A stretch of 64,000 bases of DNA, from the NCBI RefSeq assembly GCF_024722015.1, contig NZ_JANQBD010000013.1, forward strand, positions 124,001-188,000, in the 5' to 3' direction. Below the pieces are notes generated by a model, which saw only the letters and a list, made by a program, of their open reading frames with translations, ran no database searches and was not told where the DNA came from. The DNA is from Paenibacillus radicis (ex Xue et al. 2023) (lineage in GTDB: Bacteria > Bacillota > Bacilli > Paenibacillales > NBRC-103111). Both the position numbers and the translations under genes were made by a program. Below are positions 18,926 through 29,049 of the stretch, in pieces. Every line of letters begins with the position of its first letter. Position 1 is the stretch's first letter.

Positions 18926-21900
18926 TTATTGCTTATTAAACATTCGGTACATGATCACTGCTGCTTCTGCTCTTGTAGTATTACCACGAGGGTTAAGGTG
19001 GCTTCCGTCTCCTGTCACTATGCCTCCTTTAACCATGGAAGCGACACTTTCCTTTGCATAGGAAGCTACATCGGACTTATCTTTAAATGGTTCAAGATCG
19101 GATGTGCTGCCATGTTCACCAGACCCTAGTGTCAGTTGAAGTGCATTTGCGCAAAGCACAATCATATCCTGCCGTGATATTTTATCCTGTGGATTAAACC
19201 AGTTTTCCCCGATTCCGTCGCTTATGCCAACCTTCCTTGCAATGCCAAGCTCTTGATAGAAATAGTCTGACTTACTTACATCGCTGAAGTTGCCGTCAAT
19301 GTCTGCGGAAATTCCCAGAGTTCTCACCAGAAGTACAAGGAAATCTGCTCTTGTAATGCTTTCCGCCGGCGAAAATGTAATATCCGACGTTCCGCTGATA
19401 ACCCCTTTGGAAGCGAGCACTTCAATCTGCTTTTTCGCCCACCCGTAGCTACTTATATCATCAAAAGTTTTATAATCGAAAGAGGGGGCATATTTGCCGA
19501 AATGCGTCGTTTTAAAAGTAACCTTTCCCGTTGCTGTATCATATTTTCCATTCGGTACCTTCACCGCATTTCCATCCCCATCCAAATACAAGACGATGAT
19601 ATGCTCAGGGTCCTTCATTTCCTGATCCGATGGCTTAAACGGCATCGATATCGTAACGGCAGCTTCAGGGTTATCGTATTTTACTATCTGACCGTCAACC
19701 CTCATTTGAAGGTCCAGTATGGGCCTATCCCCGATAGTTTCCTTAACCACAAACTCAACAGGAAATGAGATTGTTGATGAAGCCGATACTTCGGAGGGCT
19801 TGAGTAAATTACCCGGCAGTTCTATCGTTGCAAACGGAGTCGTAATTGCTATCTTTTGCGTCTTATCTCCGTTTGTTACATAACTTGCGGGCAATACGGG
19901 TTCATATACTTTAGTACCGTCCACCTTTGGCACTTGAATTTTTACCGTCTTCACTCCATTATGATCCGCCGCCGCTTTTTCCAATGCATTTTTCAAATCG
20001 GCTGCGGAGATTTCCGCTTTTGCCGTTCCTGTCGACTTATCCAGCACTGCATCTACATTTATAGCAGATGAAACATTAGTGACTTTGAGAGCTGTGGGGT
20101 CTATTGTCACCGTCTGAGTGGACGGTTCGTTGTTGGAGCTCCTGTTACTGCTGTTATCAACCCTTCTGGTTATAGTAAGTACATACGTTTTCGTAGTACC
20201 GTCTTGTGCCGTTACAACGACGGATATCGTGTTAGCACCAAAGTTCAGATTCGCCGAGTAATTACCGCCTGACTCGGTCGAGACTCCGTTAACTGCTATG
20301 GCAGCATAAGCGGAATTGGCGATTGGAGCAATGGTTACAGCACTTACGGCATAACCCACATTTGCTGTGTAATTGGTTGTTTCCTTATCAAATAAGGGTG
20401 TCAGTATATCTGGAGTGACGATGAGACTTCTTAATGCAGCATCGCTGCTCAGCACCAAATCGTTCAAAACGGTCACATTAGCCACGGCCTCGTATACGCG
20501 ATTGGTAACTGTGATGACCGAGCTTCCTGCGCGGACTGCCGTTATTTTTCCCGAAGCATCCACTGTCGCTACACTTGTATCGGATGATGCAAAAGTACTT
20601 GAACCTGTTACGTCCAAAGTATCTCCGTTTTCATAACTTTGCGTAACTTTAATATTCTGAGCTTCACCAACATGGAGGCTGTACCCTGTCGTACCCAGCA
20701 CGATACCTGTTGAATTGAACGCATCCACCATCATTACAGGCTCTCTTGCATCCGAAGGAGATACATTCGTTGTGCTGTTTGTAAAAAGTACTCCATCTGC
20801 ATGCCTGACATAATAACCATAGGCCGGCAGATCTCCCCATATATTCGATTCGGGATACTGTCCGAGCGCATATTCAGACGGATTTCCAGGCACTGTCGTT
20901 CTTCCGCCTTTGTATGTCATATTCACATTGTCGAAATAAATATTTTTTAATCGATAATTGGTACCATCCGACATGTTAGCGCCTGATATCGGAGAAGCCC
21001 AGGACGTGTTCATATTTTTTCCGATGATATCCTGGAACCGGACCGTATCCATCGTTCCCTTTTTAGCTTTATCGTCTTTTGTCGTACGGTCGCTTCTCTT
21101 AGCAAGAATGACAAAGAATGGGTTGCCAGCATCCTGAACATCAATTCTTTGGAAAGTGATGTTGGTTACGTCTGCTCCGTCAACCGATTCCACGCACATG
21201 GCGCAGTATTTAACGCCCTTGACCATGATGTCTTCAAACCGGACATTTTTAAACGCCCCGTAACTGGCTGTTCCAAATTTCAGGCCGTTTGTACCCGAAG
21301 CGGTAACATTGGAATTTCGGACGAGCACGTCCTCAACTCCACGTCGTTTACCGCTTTTAATGCATATGGCATCGTCCCCGGTATTTACCGTCACCTCTTC
21401 AATCAATACGTGATGGGAATCGACAATATCAAAACCGTCTCTGTTGCTTGACAGCTTCACATCCAAGTAGATGTTTCTAATAATCAGATAATCGGTTTCC
21501 GCATTGACAACGGTCCACATGCCGGATTTCTTGATATATAAATTTTGCATGGTTACGTTGCTGCTAAGTACGGTATAAATAGCCATAGGCCTTGTAGGTT
21601 CGCTGCCTACGGCAAAGGAGTCGCCGCTTCCGTCGATGGTTCCTCCACCATCAATGGTCACATTTTCCACATGATCCGCATAAATCAGCGCTTTATTGCA
21701 ATTGGCTGCAGGACCTAATTGCGTGTTGTAAGTAAGCGGATTCGTATCCGGATAATCGGCAGTGGACGAGCTGCCCTTTAAGGTTGCCGTGGAATCAATA
21801 TAAAAGGTCATATTGCTCTTTAATTGGATCATCCCTGAAAGGAATATGCCGTCATGTAAGTAAACCGATCCGCCGGTGCCCGCAGCCTCTTCGATGGCAG

Positions 21901-24900
21901 CTTGTATCGCAGCTGTGTCCTTCGTCAGACCGTCTCCTATGGCGCCGTAATTTTTAACATCGAATACCGGTGCCGGCGGCCCTCCTATGAAGGCTGCCTG
22001 GCTGTATACTTTAACATTGTCAAAGTAAAGCGTGCCGGTATTGCCCGCGTCGATGCCGAAGGATATTTTCCCTACATCCGAAGCCGGGGCCAAAAGGCTG
22101 ATTCCGCCTACTTTTTTCATTCCGTCAATGTAAAGATCGTACTTACTGGCGCCTGTATCGATCACCGCCCTAACGATGTACCATTTGTCCGCATTGAAAG
22201 ATACTCCTGTATTGGTCAACGACCCGTTTTTGTTGTATACAATGTTCCCGTCTTTGAATGCTATGGCCGCTATCGTATTGCCGTTACCGTCATAGATGTA
22301 TGGGATGTACTTGGTTCCGGCTGTCTCCATGGCTTTAACCTTAGCTTCTATGGTCACTGTTCCGTTTAAAGATGAGAACTTCCTTGCAGCAGTTGCCGCA
22401 TTCGTTCCAGTGCTTTTAGTTATCATGACGCTCTTATCGACCGGGAACGGGACTTCCTGCACGCTCACAGTACCGCCGGATGTATCTGCTACCCAGCCAT
22501 TTGGTGTATCTCCTTTTTTATCGCGGTTAAAGTCATCCTTGACCGTAAAACCCGTAGCTGCAGTCGGGAAATTCACAGGCGGCGCCGCACTAGTGGCAGT
22601 GACTTTACTGCTTTGCACAGATTCGATCACTTGTCCTCCCGTAGTATTAAACACGGAGGATACCTTGTAATCATAAGCCGTGTTAGGCGATATGCTGTTA
22701 TCGATATATGCGGCAATACCGGGTTGAGATTGTCCGACATAGCTGTACCGGCTATCTCCCGCTTTCGCTCTGTAGATGCTGTATTTCGTAACATTAGCCG
22801 CAGGGGTCCAGTTTAATGTTATGGAAGTGCTCCATTCAGCCCCTACGCTAAGTCCTTGAGGGACAGTTAGGGCCGAAATAGAGTTTACGGTCACAGTGGC
22901 CTGGACCTGGTACACACTTTGCCCTACTGTATATAATGCATTCAGCTGTGCAGTCCCTGCGCGGATAGCCGTAATTTTCCCTGTCCCGTCAATGGCTGCA
23001 ACACTGGGGTTTGAAGATGTATAAGTACTGCTACTTGTTACATTCTGAGCGGCTCCGTCCGTGTCAACCGTATTCACTCTCGCATTAAAAGTATCCCCTT
23101 CATAAAGGGTATAGGCCGGTTGGTCAAAGTTAATTCCTGTGATTTGAGCAGGAGGCAGCGTATATACTTTAACGTTATCGACATAGCTTGTGGATACATC
23201 ACTATTATCCGCTTTAAACATAACCCGTGTAATATTGGTTGTACCGTCAAAAGGAGTGACCAGGTCCGACCTGTCCACCGTTTGCTGAGCCCCGTCGATC
23301 CAAAGATCATACGTGTTGGCGTTCGTATTCACGATGATTTTAATGTTATACCACTGGTTCGGGACGAAAGGCTGCGTATTGATTTGCTGGGAAGCGCCGA
23401 TCGCAACGAAATACCCGTTTCTAAGTCCGAATTTCATCACAGCCTTGTCTTTATTGTTGTAGATGTATGGAGACACGCTGAATTGCGCTCCATTCGTCAT
23501 AATTCTGGCCTCTATCGCCACTTTCCCGGTAATTCCCGGAAATATATTGTCGGCTTCGGCGGCATCGCTTTTGCTCTTGACGTTCAGGCTCAAGCTTTTG
23601 TCCGCTGGGGAAGGAACTTCCGCTACAGCTACCGTTCCGGACCCCGCGTTCGTGCTGGTCCACCCGGCCGGGACCCGTCCCGTTGCAGCTCCGTTGAAGT
23701 CGTCATCGACAATAAACCCTGATGCCGCCGGTGTCTCGACACTTACTTTAGGACTTTGAGACGATTCGATCACTTGCCCTCCCGTAGTCGTAAATACGGA
23801 CGAAACGATGTAATCATACGCTGTGCTTGCCGCTACGGTATTATCCGTAAAAGTGGTTGTTGTCGACTCTCCGACTTTGCTGTACAGCCCGCTTCCTGCA
23901 GCTGCCCTGTATATATAGTATTTGGCCGCATTCAACGACGCAGACCAATTCAATTGCAGCAATGTGCCCGTCACTGTACCTGCGCTGAGCCCAGTCGGTG
24001 CCGTTAGAGCCGGAAGCGGATTGACAATCACCGTTGCCGATACAGGGGTGCCGTATACGCTATTTGAAACCGAGATTTGCGTTGTACCCTGATTGCGAGC
24101 AGTAACTCCCCCTGTTGATGGATCAACGGACGCAATTGTCGGATTTAAGGATGAAAAGACATTCCCGCTCGTTAACACTTGCTTGCTATTATCTGAATAA
24201 ACGGCTTGAACTACAGCATTAAAAACATCGCCTTGATAAACGTTGTAGGTAGCCGAATCAAAAGCTAAACCGGTTACTACAGCCGTAGGCGTTGTTGTAT
24301 ATACTTTTAAATTGTCGTAGTAAATGGCGCCGGTGTTGTTTCCTGTATCCATTTTAAAGGTGACTTTTCCTACTGACCCGCCCGACGCAGCTGCCAGGCC
24401 CTGACCGGTTAATTTGCTGATTCCGTTAATATACAGATCATAAATATCGCTGGATGTATTGATTACCATTTTGAGGTCATACCATGTGCCTTGAGTAAAG
24501 GCTTGTACATCTTGCTGGGTCGATCCGCTATTGGCCTTTATTTTTCCGCCGTTTAATTGTATCTTTACTATGGACGAGCCGGCCCCATTCGTTATATAAG
24601 GAGCAACCTGGGTTCCGGTCATAGCACCGCTAGACATAACGCTGGCTTCAACAATGACTAAGCCTTTTAACGGTTGGCTTGTAAAATCTAAGGATGACTC
24701 CGCCTTGGTCGTACTTGAAGTACTGGTCCTGTTAATTTTTACACTTCTGTTGGATGAATCGGGAACATCCTCCACCGTTACCGAACCGCCTGTCGTAGTG
24801 GTTGACCAGAAATTAGTATCCGCTACGCCATTGCCTGCCGAGGACCAATCCGCATAATTAGGTGCTTGACCTGTCGGAAAATGGGTACTGTTGTTAAAAT

Positions 24901-25027
24901 TTTCATTCAAATAGATTTTGTCCGCCCCTGCCGCTTGCACGACCGTTGAGCCCAAGTCATATTCAGGCATCATACCTACTAACATAGCGACTATTAGTAA
25001 AATGCTTGATATTCTCTTCTTTCTCAT
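18926..25027 (-). CDS. Giant SLH-anchored GH28-like pectinolytic enzyme
   Basis: A secreted protein of 2033 residues that should sit on the cell wall. Order: signal peptide (1-33); three copies of a concanavalin-like sugar-binding module beginning with a (D)DxFN/FN...PxGW motif; bacterial-Ig (Big2) and FN3 modules between them; a right-handed beta-helix GH28-like domain beginning FDVKNYGAIGDG; another Big2; a cadherin-like beta-sandwich; a beta domain; and three C-terminal SLH repeats. In the beta-helix the GH28 sites read NRDG and GDDA, while the usual GHG is TNG, so its reaction may differ from a classical polygalacturonase. Its ATG directly follows the TAG of the upstream GH28 gene, with AAGAGGG as ribosome site, so the two are translationally coupled. 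The 764-residue gene on the other strand at 32698 is a shorter paralogue. Confidence 0.8.
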   Translation of the reverse strand: MRKKRISSILLIVAMLVGMMPEYDLGSTVVQAAGADKIYLNENFNNSTHFPTGQAPNYADWSSAGNGVADTNFWSTTTTGGSVTVEDVPDSSNRSVKINRTSTSSTTKAESSLDFTSQPLKGLVIVEASVMSSGAMTGTQVAPYITNGAGSSIVKIQLNGGKIKANSGSTQQDVQAFTQGTWYDLKMVINTSSDIYDLYINGISKLTGQGLAAASGGSVGKVTFKMDTGNNTGAIYYDNLKVYTTTPTAVVTGLAFDSATYNVYQGDVFNAVVQAVYSDNSKQVLTSGNVFSSLNPTIASVDPSTGGVTARNQGTTQISVSNSVYGTPVSATVIVNPLPALTAPTGLSAGTVTGTLLQLNWSASLNAAKYYIYRAAAGSGLYSKVGESTTTTFTDNTVAASTAYDYIVSSVFTTTGGQVIESSQSPKVSVETPAASGFIVDDDFNGAATGRVPAGWTSTNAGSGTVAVAEVPSPADKSLSLNVKSKSDAAEADNIFPGITGKVAIEARIMTNGAQFSVSPYIYNNKDKAVMKFGLRNGYFVAIGASQQINTQPFVPNQWYNIKIIVNTNANTYDLWIDGAQQTVDRSDLVTPFDGTTNITRVMFKADNSDVSTSYVDNVKVYTLPPAQITGINFDQPAYTLYEGDTFNARVNTVDTDGAAQNVTSSSTYTSSNPSVAAIDGTGKITAIRAGTAQLNALYTVGQSVYQVQATVTVNSISALTVPQGLSVGAEWSTSITLNWTPAANVTKYSIYRAKAGDSRYSYVGQSQPGIAAYIDNSISPNTAYDYKVSSVFNTTGGQVIESVQSSKVTATSAAPPVNFPTAATGFTVKDDFNRDKKGDTPNGWVADTSGGTVSVQEVPFPVDKSVMITKSTGTNAATAARKFSSLNGTVTIEAKVKAMETAGTKYIPYIYDGNGNTIAAIAFKDGNIVYNKNGSLTNTGVSFNADKWYIVRAVIDTGASKYDLYIDGMKKVGGISLLAPASDVGKISFGIDAGNTGTLYFDNVKVYSQAAFIGGPPAPVFDVKNYGAIGDGLTKDTAAIQAAIEEAAGTGGSVYLHDGIFLSGMIQLKSNMTFYIDSTATLKGSSSTADYPDTNPLTYNTQLGPAANCNKALIYADHVENVTIDGGGTIDGSGDSFAVGSEPTRPMAIYTVLSSNVTMQNLYIKKSGMWTVVNAETDYLIIRNIYLDVKLSSNRDGFDIVDSHHVLIEEVTVNTGDDAICIKSGKRRGVEDVLVRNSNVTASGTNGLKFGTASYGAFKNVRFEDIMVKGVKYCAMCVESVDGADVTNITFQRIDVQDAGNPFFVILAKRSDRTTKDDKAKKGTMDTVRFQDIIGKNMNTSWASPISGANMSDGTNYRLKNIYFDNVNMTYKGGRTTVPGNPSEYALGQYPESNIWGDLPAYGYYVRHADGVLFTNSTTNVSPSDAREPVMMVDAFNSTGIVLGTTGYSLHVGEAQNIKVTQSYENGDTLDVTGSSTFASSDTSVATVDASGKITAVRAGSSVITVTNRVYEAVANVTVLNDLVLSSDAALRSLIVTPDILTPLFDKETTNYTANVGYAVSAVTIAPIANSAYAAIAVNGVSTESGGNYSANLNFGANTISVVVTAQDGTTKTYVLTITRRVDNSSNRSSNNEPSTQTVTIDPTALKVTNVSSAINVDAVLDKSTGTAKAEISAADLKNALEKAAADHNGVKTVKIQVPKVDGTKVYEPVLPASYVTNGDKTQKIAITTPFATIELPGNLLKPSEVSASSTISFPVEFVVKETIGDRPILDLQMRVDGQIVKYDNPEAAVTISMPFKPSDQEMKDPEHIIVLYLDGDGNAVKVPNGKYDTATGKVTFKTTHFGKYAPSFDYKTFDDISSYGWAKKQIEVLASKGVISGTSDITFSPAESITRADFLVLLVRTLGISADIDGNFSDVSKSDYFYQELGIARKVGISDGIGENWFNPQDKISRQDMIVLCANALQLTLGSGEHGSTSDLEPFKDKSDVASYAKESVASMVKGGIVTGDGSHLNPRGNTTRAEAAVIMYRMFNKQ

Positions 25028-26359
25028 CTATTTCGCCCTCTTCTCGCCTGATTCATCATCCTGCCGGATCATCACCGGCTCCAATCCGGCTGGTGCGTCA
25101 AATGAATCCATACGGTCCACCGTCAAATTGCGGACATGATCAGCGTACAGGCGACCCCGGTCGGAAACACTGTCCGACTGTTCATGTCGGATGCAGACAT
25201 GGTTCAGAAGCAAACCATCAACATGCACAGCGATGAACTGGTATGGATGAACGGCATAGTTGATCCGATCCGGATCGAGTTCAACGCGTCGGGCTCCCGG
25301 CGGTTTTGTCGGATCCGTCAAATTGCAAGGACCGGATACGTTCCATATGATATTGCGAAAACGGACATTCTCCACGGGCTGCAAAGGAACTCCTTCGATA
25401 TAGCAGCGCCCCTTCGCCGTTACGGTAATGTTATCGAAGGTGATGTTCCGGATGCGTCCAGCCTTCGGTTCCTTGTAATAACGGGGAGTAATGTCCAGTA
25501 AAATCGGAAATTCATTGCGTGCTTCAATGACCATGTTGCTGATTACCATATTCTCATACACACTGCCATCCTTCATGTAAAGCGCAAGCGCCACATCTGT
25601 ATTATGGATGATGCAGTTATTAAACGTGATGTTGCGAATCGGTCCGATCGCTTCCGTTCCGATTTTAAGAGCAGCATGCCGGGAGCTGAGGATACAGTTG
25701 GTAACTGTAATATTTTCGCACACGTCACCTTCCGTGCTTTTAATTACAATGCAATCGTCGCCGGTTTTGATGTTGCAGTCGCTGATAATGACGTTTTTGC
25801 AGCCGTCCGGATCAATCCCATCGGTATTGATTCGACCCATGTCGGCGAGGATAGTGACTCCCCGCACCATAACATCCTCGCAGCGCATCAGATGCAACGT
25901 CCAAAAGCAAGAATACTGAAAAGTAATGTCCAGAAATTTCGCATTTTTACACCCCCGGTAAAACATGAGCGCAGGCCGAAACTTCACCCCGGCAGCCACG
26001 GAAGGAGGCAGAGGGCTGGCGCCTCCGCCATCAATGATCCCTTGTCCGGTAATCGATATATTTTCCACTTCATCGGCCCAGATCAAAGCTTGAATTTGTC
26101 CAGGCAAGTTTCCGTAAGGAGTCTTGCAAATTTCAGGATAGTGGGACGGATCATCAGCCCCTAGAATAACGGCGCCCATCTCCAGATGTAGACATACGTT
26201 CGACCTGATATGAATCGTTCCGCAAAGATAAGTTCCCTGCGGGACAACTACCATACCACCGCCGGATTGGCTGCATTCGTCGATAGCGGATTGGATTGCC
26301 TCATGATCCAGTGTATGTCCGTCTCCAATGGCGCCAAAATGTTTCACATTATAGCTCAT
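25028..26359 (-). CDS. Intracellular GH28-family polygalacturonase-like enzyme
   Basis: A 443-residue beta-helix protein without a signal peptide, starting MSYNVKHFGAIGDG. It has NTDGID and TGDDC, matching two of the catalytic aspartate sites of GH28, but the histidine site (GHG) reads SRHA and RIK reads LKIG. It probably trims imported oligogalacturonides or related sugars from the non-reducing end. It lies between the binding-protein gene upstream and the giant SLH enzyme downstream in one leftward operon. Confidence 0.8.
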   Translation of the reverse strand: MSYNVKHFGAIGDGHTLDHEAIQSAIDECSQSGGGMVVVPQGTYLCGTIHIRSNVCLHLEMGAVILGADDPSHYPEICKTPYGNLPGQIQALIWADEVENISITGQGIIDGGGASPLPPSVAAGVKFRPALMFYRGCKNAKFLDITFQYSCFWTLHLMRCEDVMVRGVTILADMGRINTDGIDPDGCKNVIISDCNIKTGDDCIVIKSTEGDVCENITVTNCILSSRHAALKIGTEAIGPIRNITFNNCIIHNTDVALALYMKDGSVYENMVISNMVIEARNEFPILLDITPRYYKEPKAGRIRNITFDNITVTAKGRCYIEGVPLQPVENVRFRNIIWNVSGPCNLTDPTKPPGARRVELDPDRINYAVHPYQFIAVHVDGLLLNHVCIRHEQSDSVSDRGRLYADHVRNLTVDRMDSFDAPAGLEPVMIRQDDESGEKRAK

Positions 26360-26392
26360 AGTGATCTCCCTTCAAATTGGGTGATGATAGTA

Positions 26393-26430
26393 CAGGCCCC
26401 AAAGATTGAAAACACATCTTCGGGGTCCTG
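26393..26430 (-). promoter_or_regulatory. Intercistronic RNA hairpin
   Basis: CAGGaCCCCgAAGAT pairs with ATCTTtGGGGcCTG on the minus strand, between the binding-protein stop and the GH28 start. No T-run follows, so it looks like a transcript-stabilising or partial-termination hairpin that keeps the binding-protein message more abundant. Confidence 0.5.
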
Positions 26431-26441
26431 TAATCAAATGT

Positions 26442-28091
26442 TTATTTATTTAAAAATTTATAGATGTCCTGGGTGAGAAACGCCTTGTCTTTATTGTCCA
26501 CATACCATTTGGCATACCAATCTTCCAATTGCTTGCCGCCGCCTTTCTCCCATACCGCCTTCGCGTCAGAAAGTGCCTTGTCGATCGTGTAAGCCGATCC
26601 GCTGACTATCGACTTAGCCCAAAACCCGCTAATTTGCTGGGTAAGATCCGTGTTGATTTTGGCAAGATCCGCCGGCAAAGTCGGCATGTGCTCGGAAAGA
26701 GTTAAATCAGGTATTGGCCGTTCCGGAGTTTCATAGGCTTCGCGCGCTTGCTTGATAAAGGTCAAATATGCCTGGTGGTCCGGCATCTTCGGATCGAAGG
26801 AGCTCTCCGTTTTGTTACAAGCCCCTACCAGGTCCGGCGAAGTTTGCATAGCAAGATCGGGTACGTAAACAAGCTCTTTTTTGTTTCTCTCCATATCGAC
26901 CGGAATCGGGCAGCCGTTAGGTTCTTGCTTCCAATGGCTTCCTTCCAAACCGTATTTCATGACTTTAGCGGTATCCTTGGACGCCATAAAATCGATGTAT
27001 TTGATGGCGGCTACGGGATCCTTCGCTCCCCGGTAAACGACAGTGGTCATTTGCGCCGGGTTGAGGAAATTCATGCTGAATTGGCCGAATTGCGTCTTAG
27101 GGAGCGGTACTGGCAAAATTTCTGCACTCGGAACATTTTTCTTCAGCGTCTGATAGTTGTTCAAGCCGGGATTGAGCTGCTGGGAATGCTGCATCACATA
27201 CATCCCCAGCTTACCGCTTAGCCAGTCCTGCTTCGCCTTTTCGCCGTTTTTGTCGGTGAGGTAATCTTTGTCCACTACCCCTTCGTCAAACAGCCGCTTT
27301 TTAAATTCGTTGCTTGCCTTCGCCCGGTCCCAATCGTATACGAGTTTTCCATCCTTCACGACCCAGCCGACATCGCCATACATCTTGCTGATCCCCATGC
27401 CGCTATCGGAAGCGAGCGATATTCCGTACGTATTCTTTTTTCCATCGCCGTCAGGATCCTGTTCAGTAAACGCTTTGGCGATCTTAAACAGATCCTCAGG
27501 TGTTTGCGGCATTTGCAAATTCAGCTTTTTCAGCCAATCGGCACGAATAATAAGGGAGTACATGGACATCGTTCCCTGCAAACGGCCAATTTCATACAGC
27601 TTGCCGTCCGGCTTCGTTCCCGCCTTTTTTAATTGAGGATATTGTGCCAGAAGTTGTTTGTAATTAGGCGCATACTTGTCGATTAAGTCATCCAGCGGCA
27701 GCAGCTGCTTTTGTTGAAACAACAGATCGCGATATTGCGGTTCGTACTCGTTGATGACGTCCGGGACATCCCCCGAAGCGAATAAAGTATTGAACTTGGT
27801 GATGGAATCAGTTCTTGGAATCAATACATATTTCACATTTGTAGGGCCGTTTGTATTGACCCAATCGGTCCACCGATTTTTATCCATCGTGCCTTCTTCC
27901 GCAGGAACACGTCCCCGATCGTAAAGGGAAACAGTTGCTGCTCCCCTAGCTTCCCCTTGTGCCGCCGTTTTTCCGTTATCCGATTTTTTTTGTTCCGTCT
28001 TACCATCTCCACCTCCGCAACCAACGAGCAAAGAACTGGACAAAGCGGTTAGAGCAAGTACAGACACCCATTTTTGCGAACGACTGAACAT
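26442..28091 (-). CDS. LplA-type solute-binding lipoprotein
   Basis: An extracellular lipoprotein of 549 residues. The signal sequence ends LLVGCGGG (lipid-modified C25). The large size, the early DRGRVPAEEGTMDKNRWTDWVN segment and the pairing with LplB/LplC-like permeases fit the family that imports pectin- or hemicellulose-derived oligosaccharides. It follows both permease genes. Confidence 0.85.
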   Translation of the reverse strand: MFSRSQKWVSVLALTALSSSLLVGCGGGDGKTEQKKSDNGKTAAQGEARGAATVSLYDRGRVPAEEGTMDKNRWTDWVNTNGPTNVKYVLIPRTDSITKFNTLFASGDVPDVINEYEPQYRDLLFQQKQLLPLDDLIDKYAPNYKQLLAQYPQLKKAGTKPDGKLYEIGRLQGTMSMYSLIIRADWLKKLNLQMPQTPEDLFKIAKAFTEQDPDGDGKKNTYGISLASDSGMGISKMYGDVGWVVKDGKLVYDWDRAKASNEFKKRLFDEGVVDKDYLTDKNGEKAKQDWLSGKLGMYVMQHSQQLNPGLNNYQTLKKNVPSAEILPVPLPKTQFGQFSMNFLNPAQMTTVVYRGAKDPVAAIKYIDFMASKDTAKVMKYGLEGSHWKQEPNGCPIPVDMERNKKELVYVPDLAMQTSPDLVGACNKTESSFDPKMPDHQAYLTFIKQAREAYETPERPIPDLTLSEHMPTLPADLAKINTDLTQQISGFWAKSIVSGSAYTIDKALSDAKAVWEKGGGKQLEDWYAKWYVDNKDKAFLTQDIYKFLNK

Positions 28092-28158
28092 TGTTTTGCC
28101 TCCCTGAAAAAATTTTTAGTGGTTATCATCATTTTGAGCTTAATATTGACCGAGCATG

Positions 28159-29034
28159 CTACCCTTTGATGGAGCCGATCATCACTCCTTTGACGAAATA
28201 TTTTTGCAGAAGCGGATACACTACCAGCATGGGCGCGATCATGACAACGATGGCTGCACTTTTGATGGAGTCCGGAGTAACCGCTTCCACGTCATCGGGC
28301 TGCAAATTGTTCATTTGCTGCAGCAACTGCTGGCTTTGCACCATTTTCTGAACGAGAACGGTCAAGTTGAAAAACTTCGTATCATTAATGTAAATGAGCA
28401 CGCTCATAAATGCATTCCAAAAACCGACCCCGTAAAACAGCCCTAATGTTGCGACAACCGGCAAAGAAAGCGGCAATATGACTTGTGCAAGCAATCTCAG
28501 CTCTCCGCAGCCGTCAATTCGGGCCGCTTCCTCCATCTCCGCAGGAATGTTTTCAAAAAAGGTACGCATCACAAGCATGTTGTACGTACTGATAAGTCCG
28601 GGCAGCCATAGGGCACCATACGAATTGACAAGGCCCAGCGACTTAACAAGTAAGAACGTTGGAATCAGCCCGCCGCTAAACAGCATGGTAAACACCATAG
28701 CCATAGTGAAAAATTTGCGGCCCCAAAAATATTTGCGCGATAACGGATATGCGGCCATGATGGTAAACAGCATGCTGAGCAGCACGCCGACCAGCGTAAT
28801 GACTAAACTGTTCTGAAAGGCCCGAAGAATGTTGGTGCCTTTGAGTAAAGCTTTATACGAATCCAAGTTAAAGCCGATGGGCCACAACGAAACGAATCCG
28901 GATGCCACCGCGTTCTGATTGCTGAGTGAAACGGCTACAATATTGATGATCGGCAGCAGACAGCTGAGTGCCACTAAAGTCAAGATGATATAATTGGCCG
29001 CATAAAACAGCGATTCGCCCTTTGTGTCGTTCAT
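28159..29034 (-). CDS. LplC-type sugar ABC transporter permease
   Basis: A membrane subunit of 291 residues, six predicted helices, with the EAA-like loop EEAARIDGCGELRLLAQVILPLSLP. It starts 15 bp after the LplB-type permease stop and pairs with it. It ends with the YFVKGVMIGSIKG type of tail common in CUT1 permeases. Confidence 0.9.
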   Translation of the reverse strand: MNDTKGESLFYAANYIILTLVALSCLLPIINIVAVSLSNQNAVASGFVSLWPIGFNLDSYKALLKGTNILRAFQNSLVITLVGVLLSMLFTIMAAYPLSRKYFWGRKFFTMAMVFTMLFSGGLIPTFLLVKSLGLVNSYGALWLPGLISTYNMLVMRTFFENIPAEMEEAARIDGCGELRLLAQVILPLSLPVVATLGLFYGVGFWNAFMSVLIYINDTKFFNLTVLVQKMVQSQQLLQQMNNLQPDDVEAVTPDSIKSAAIVVMIAPMLVVYPLLQKYFVKGVMIGSIKG

Positions 29035-29049
29035 AACGATCCATCCTTT

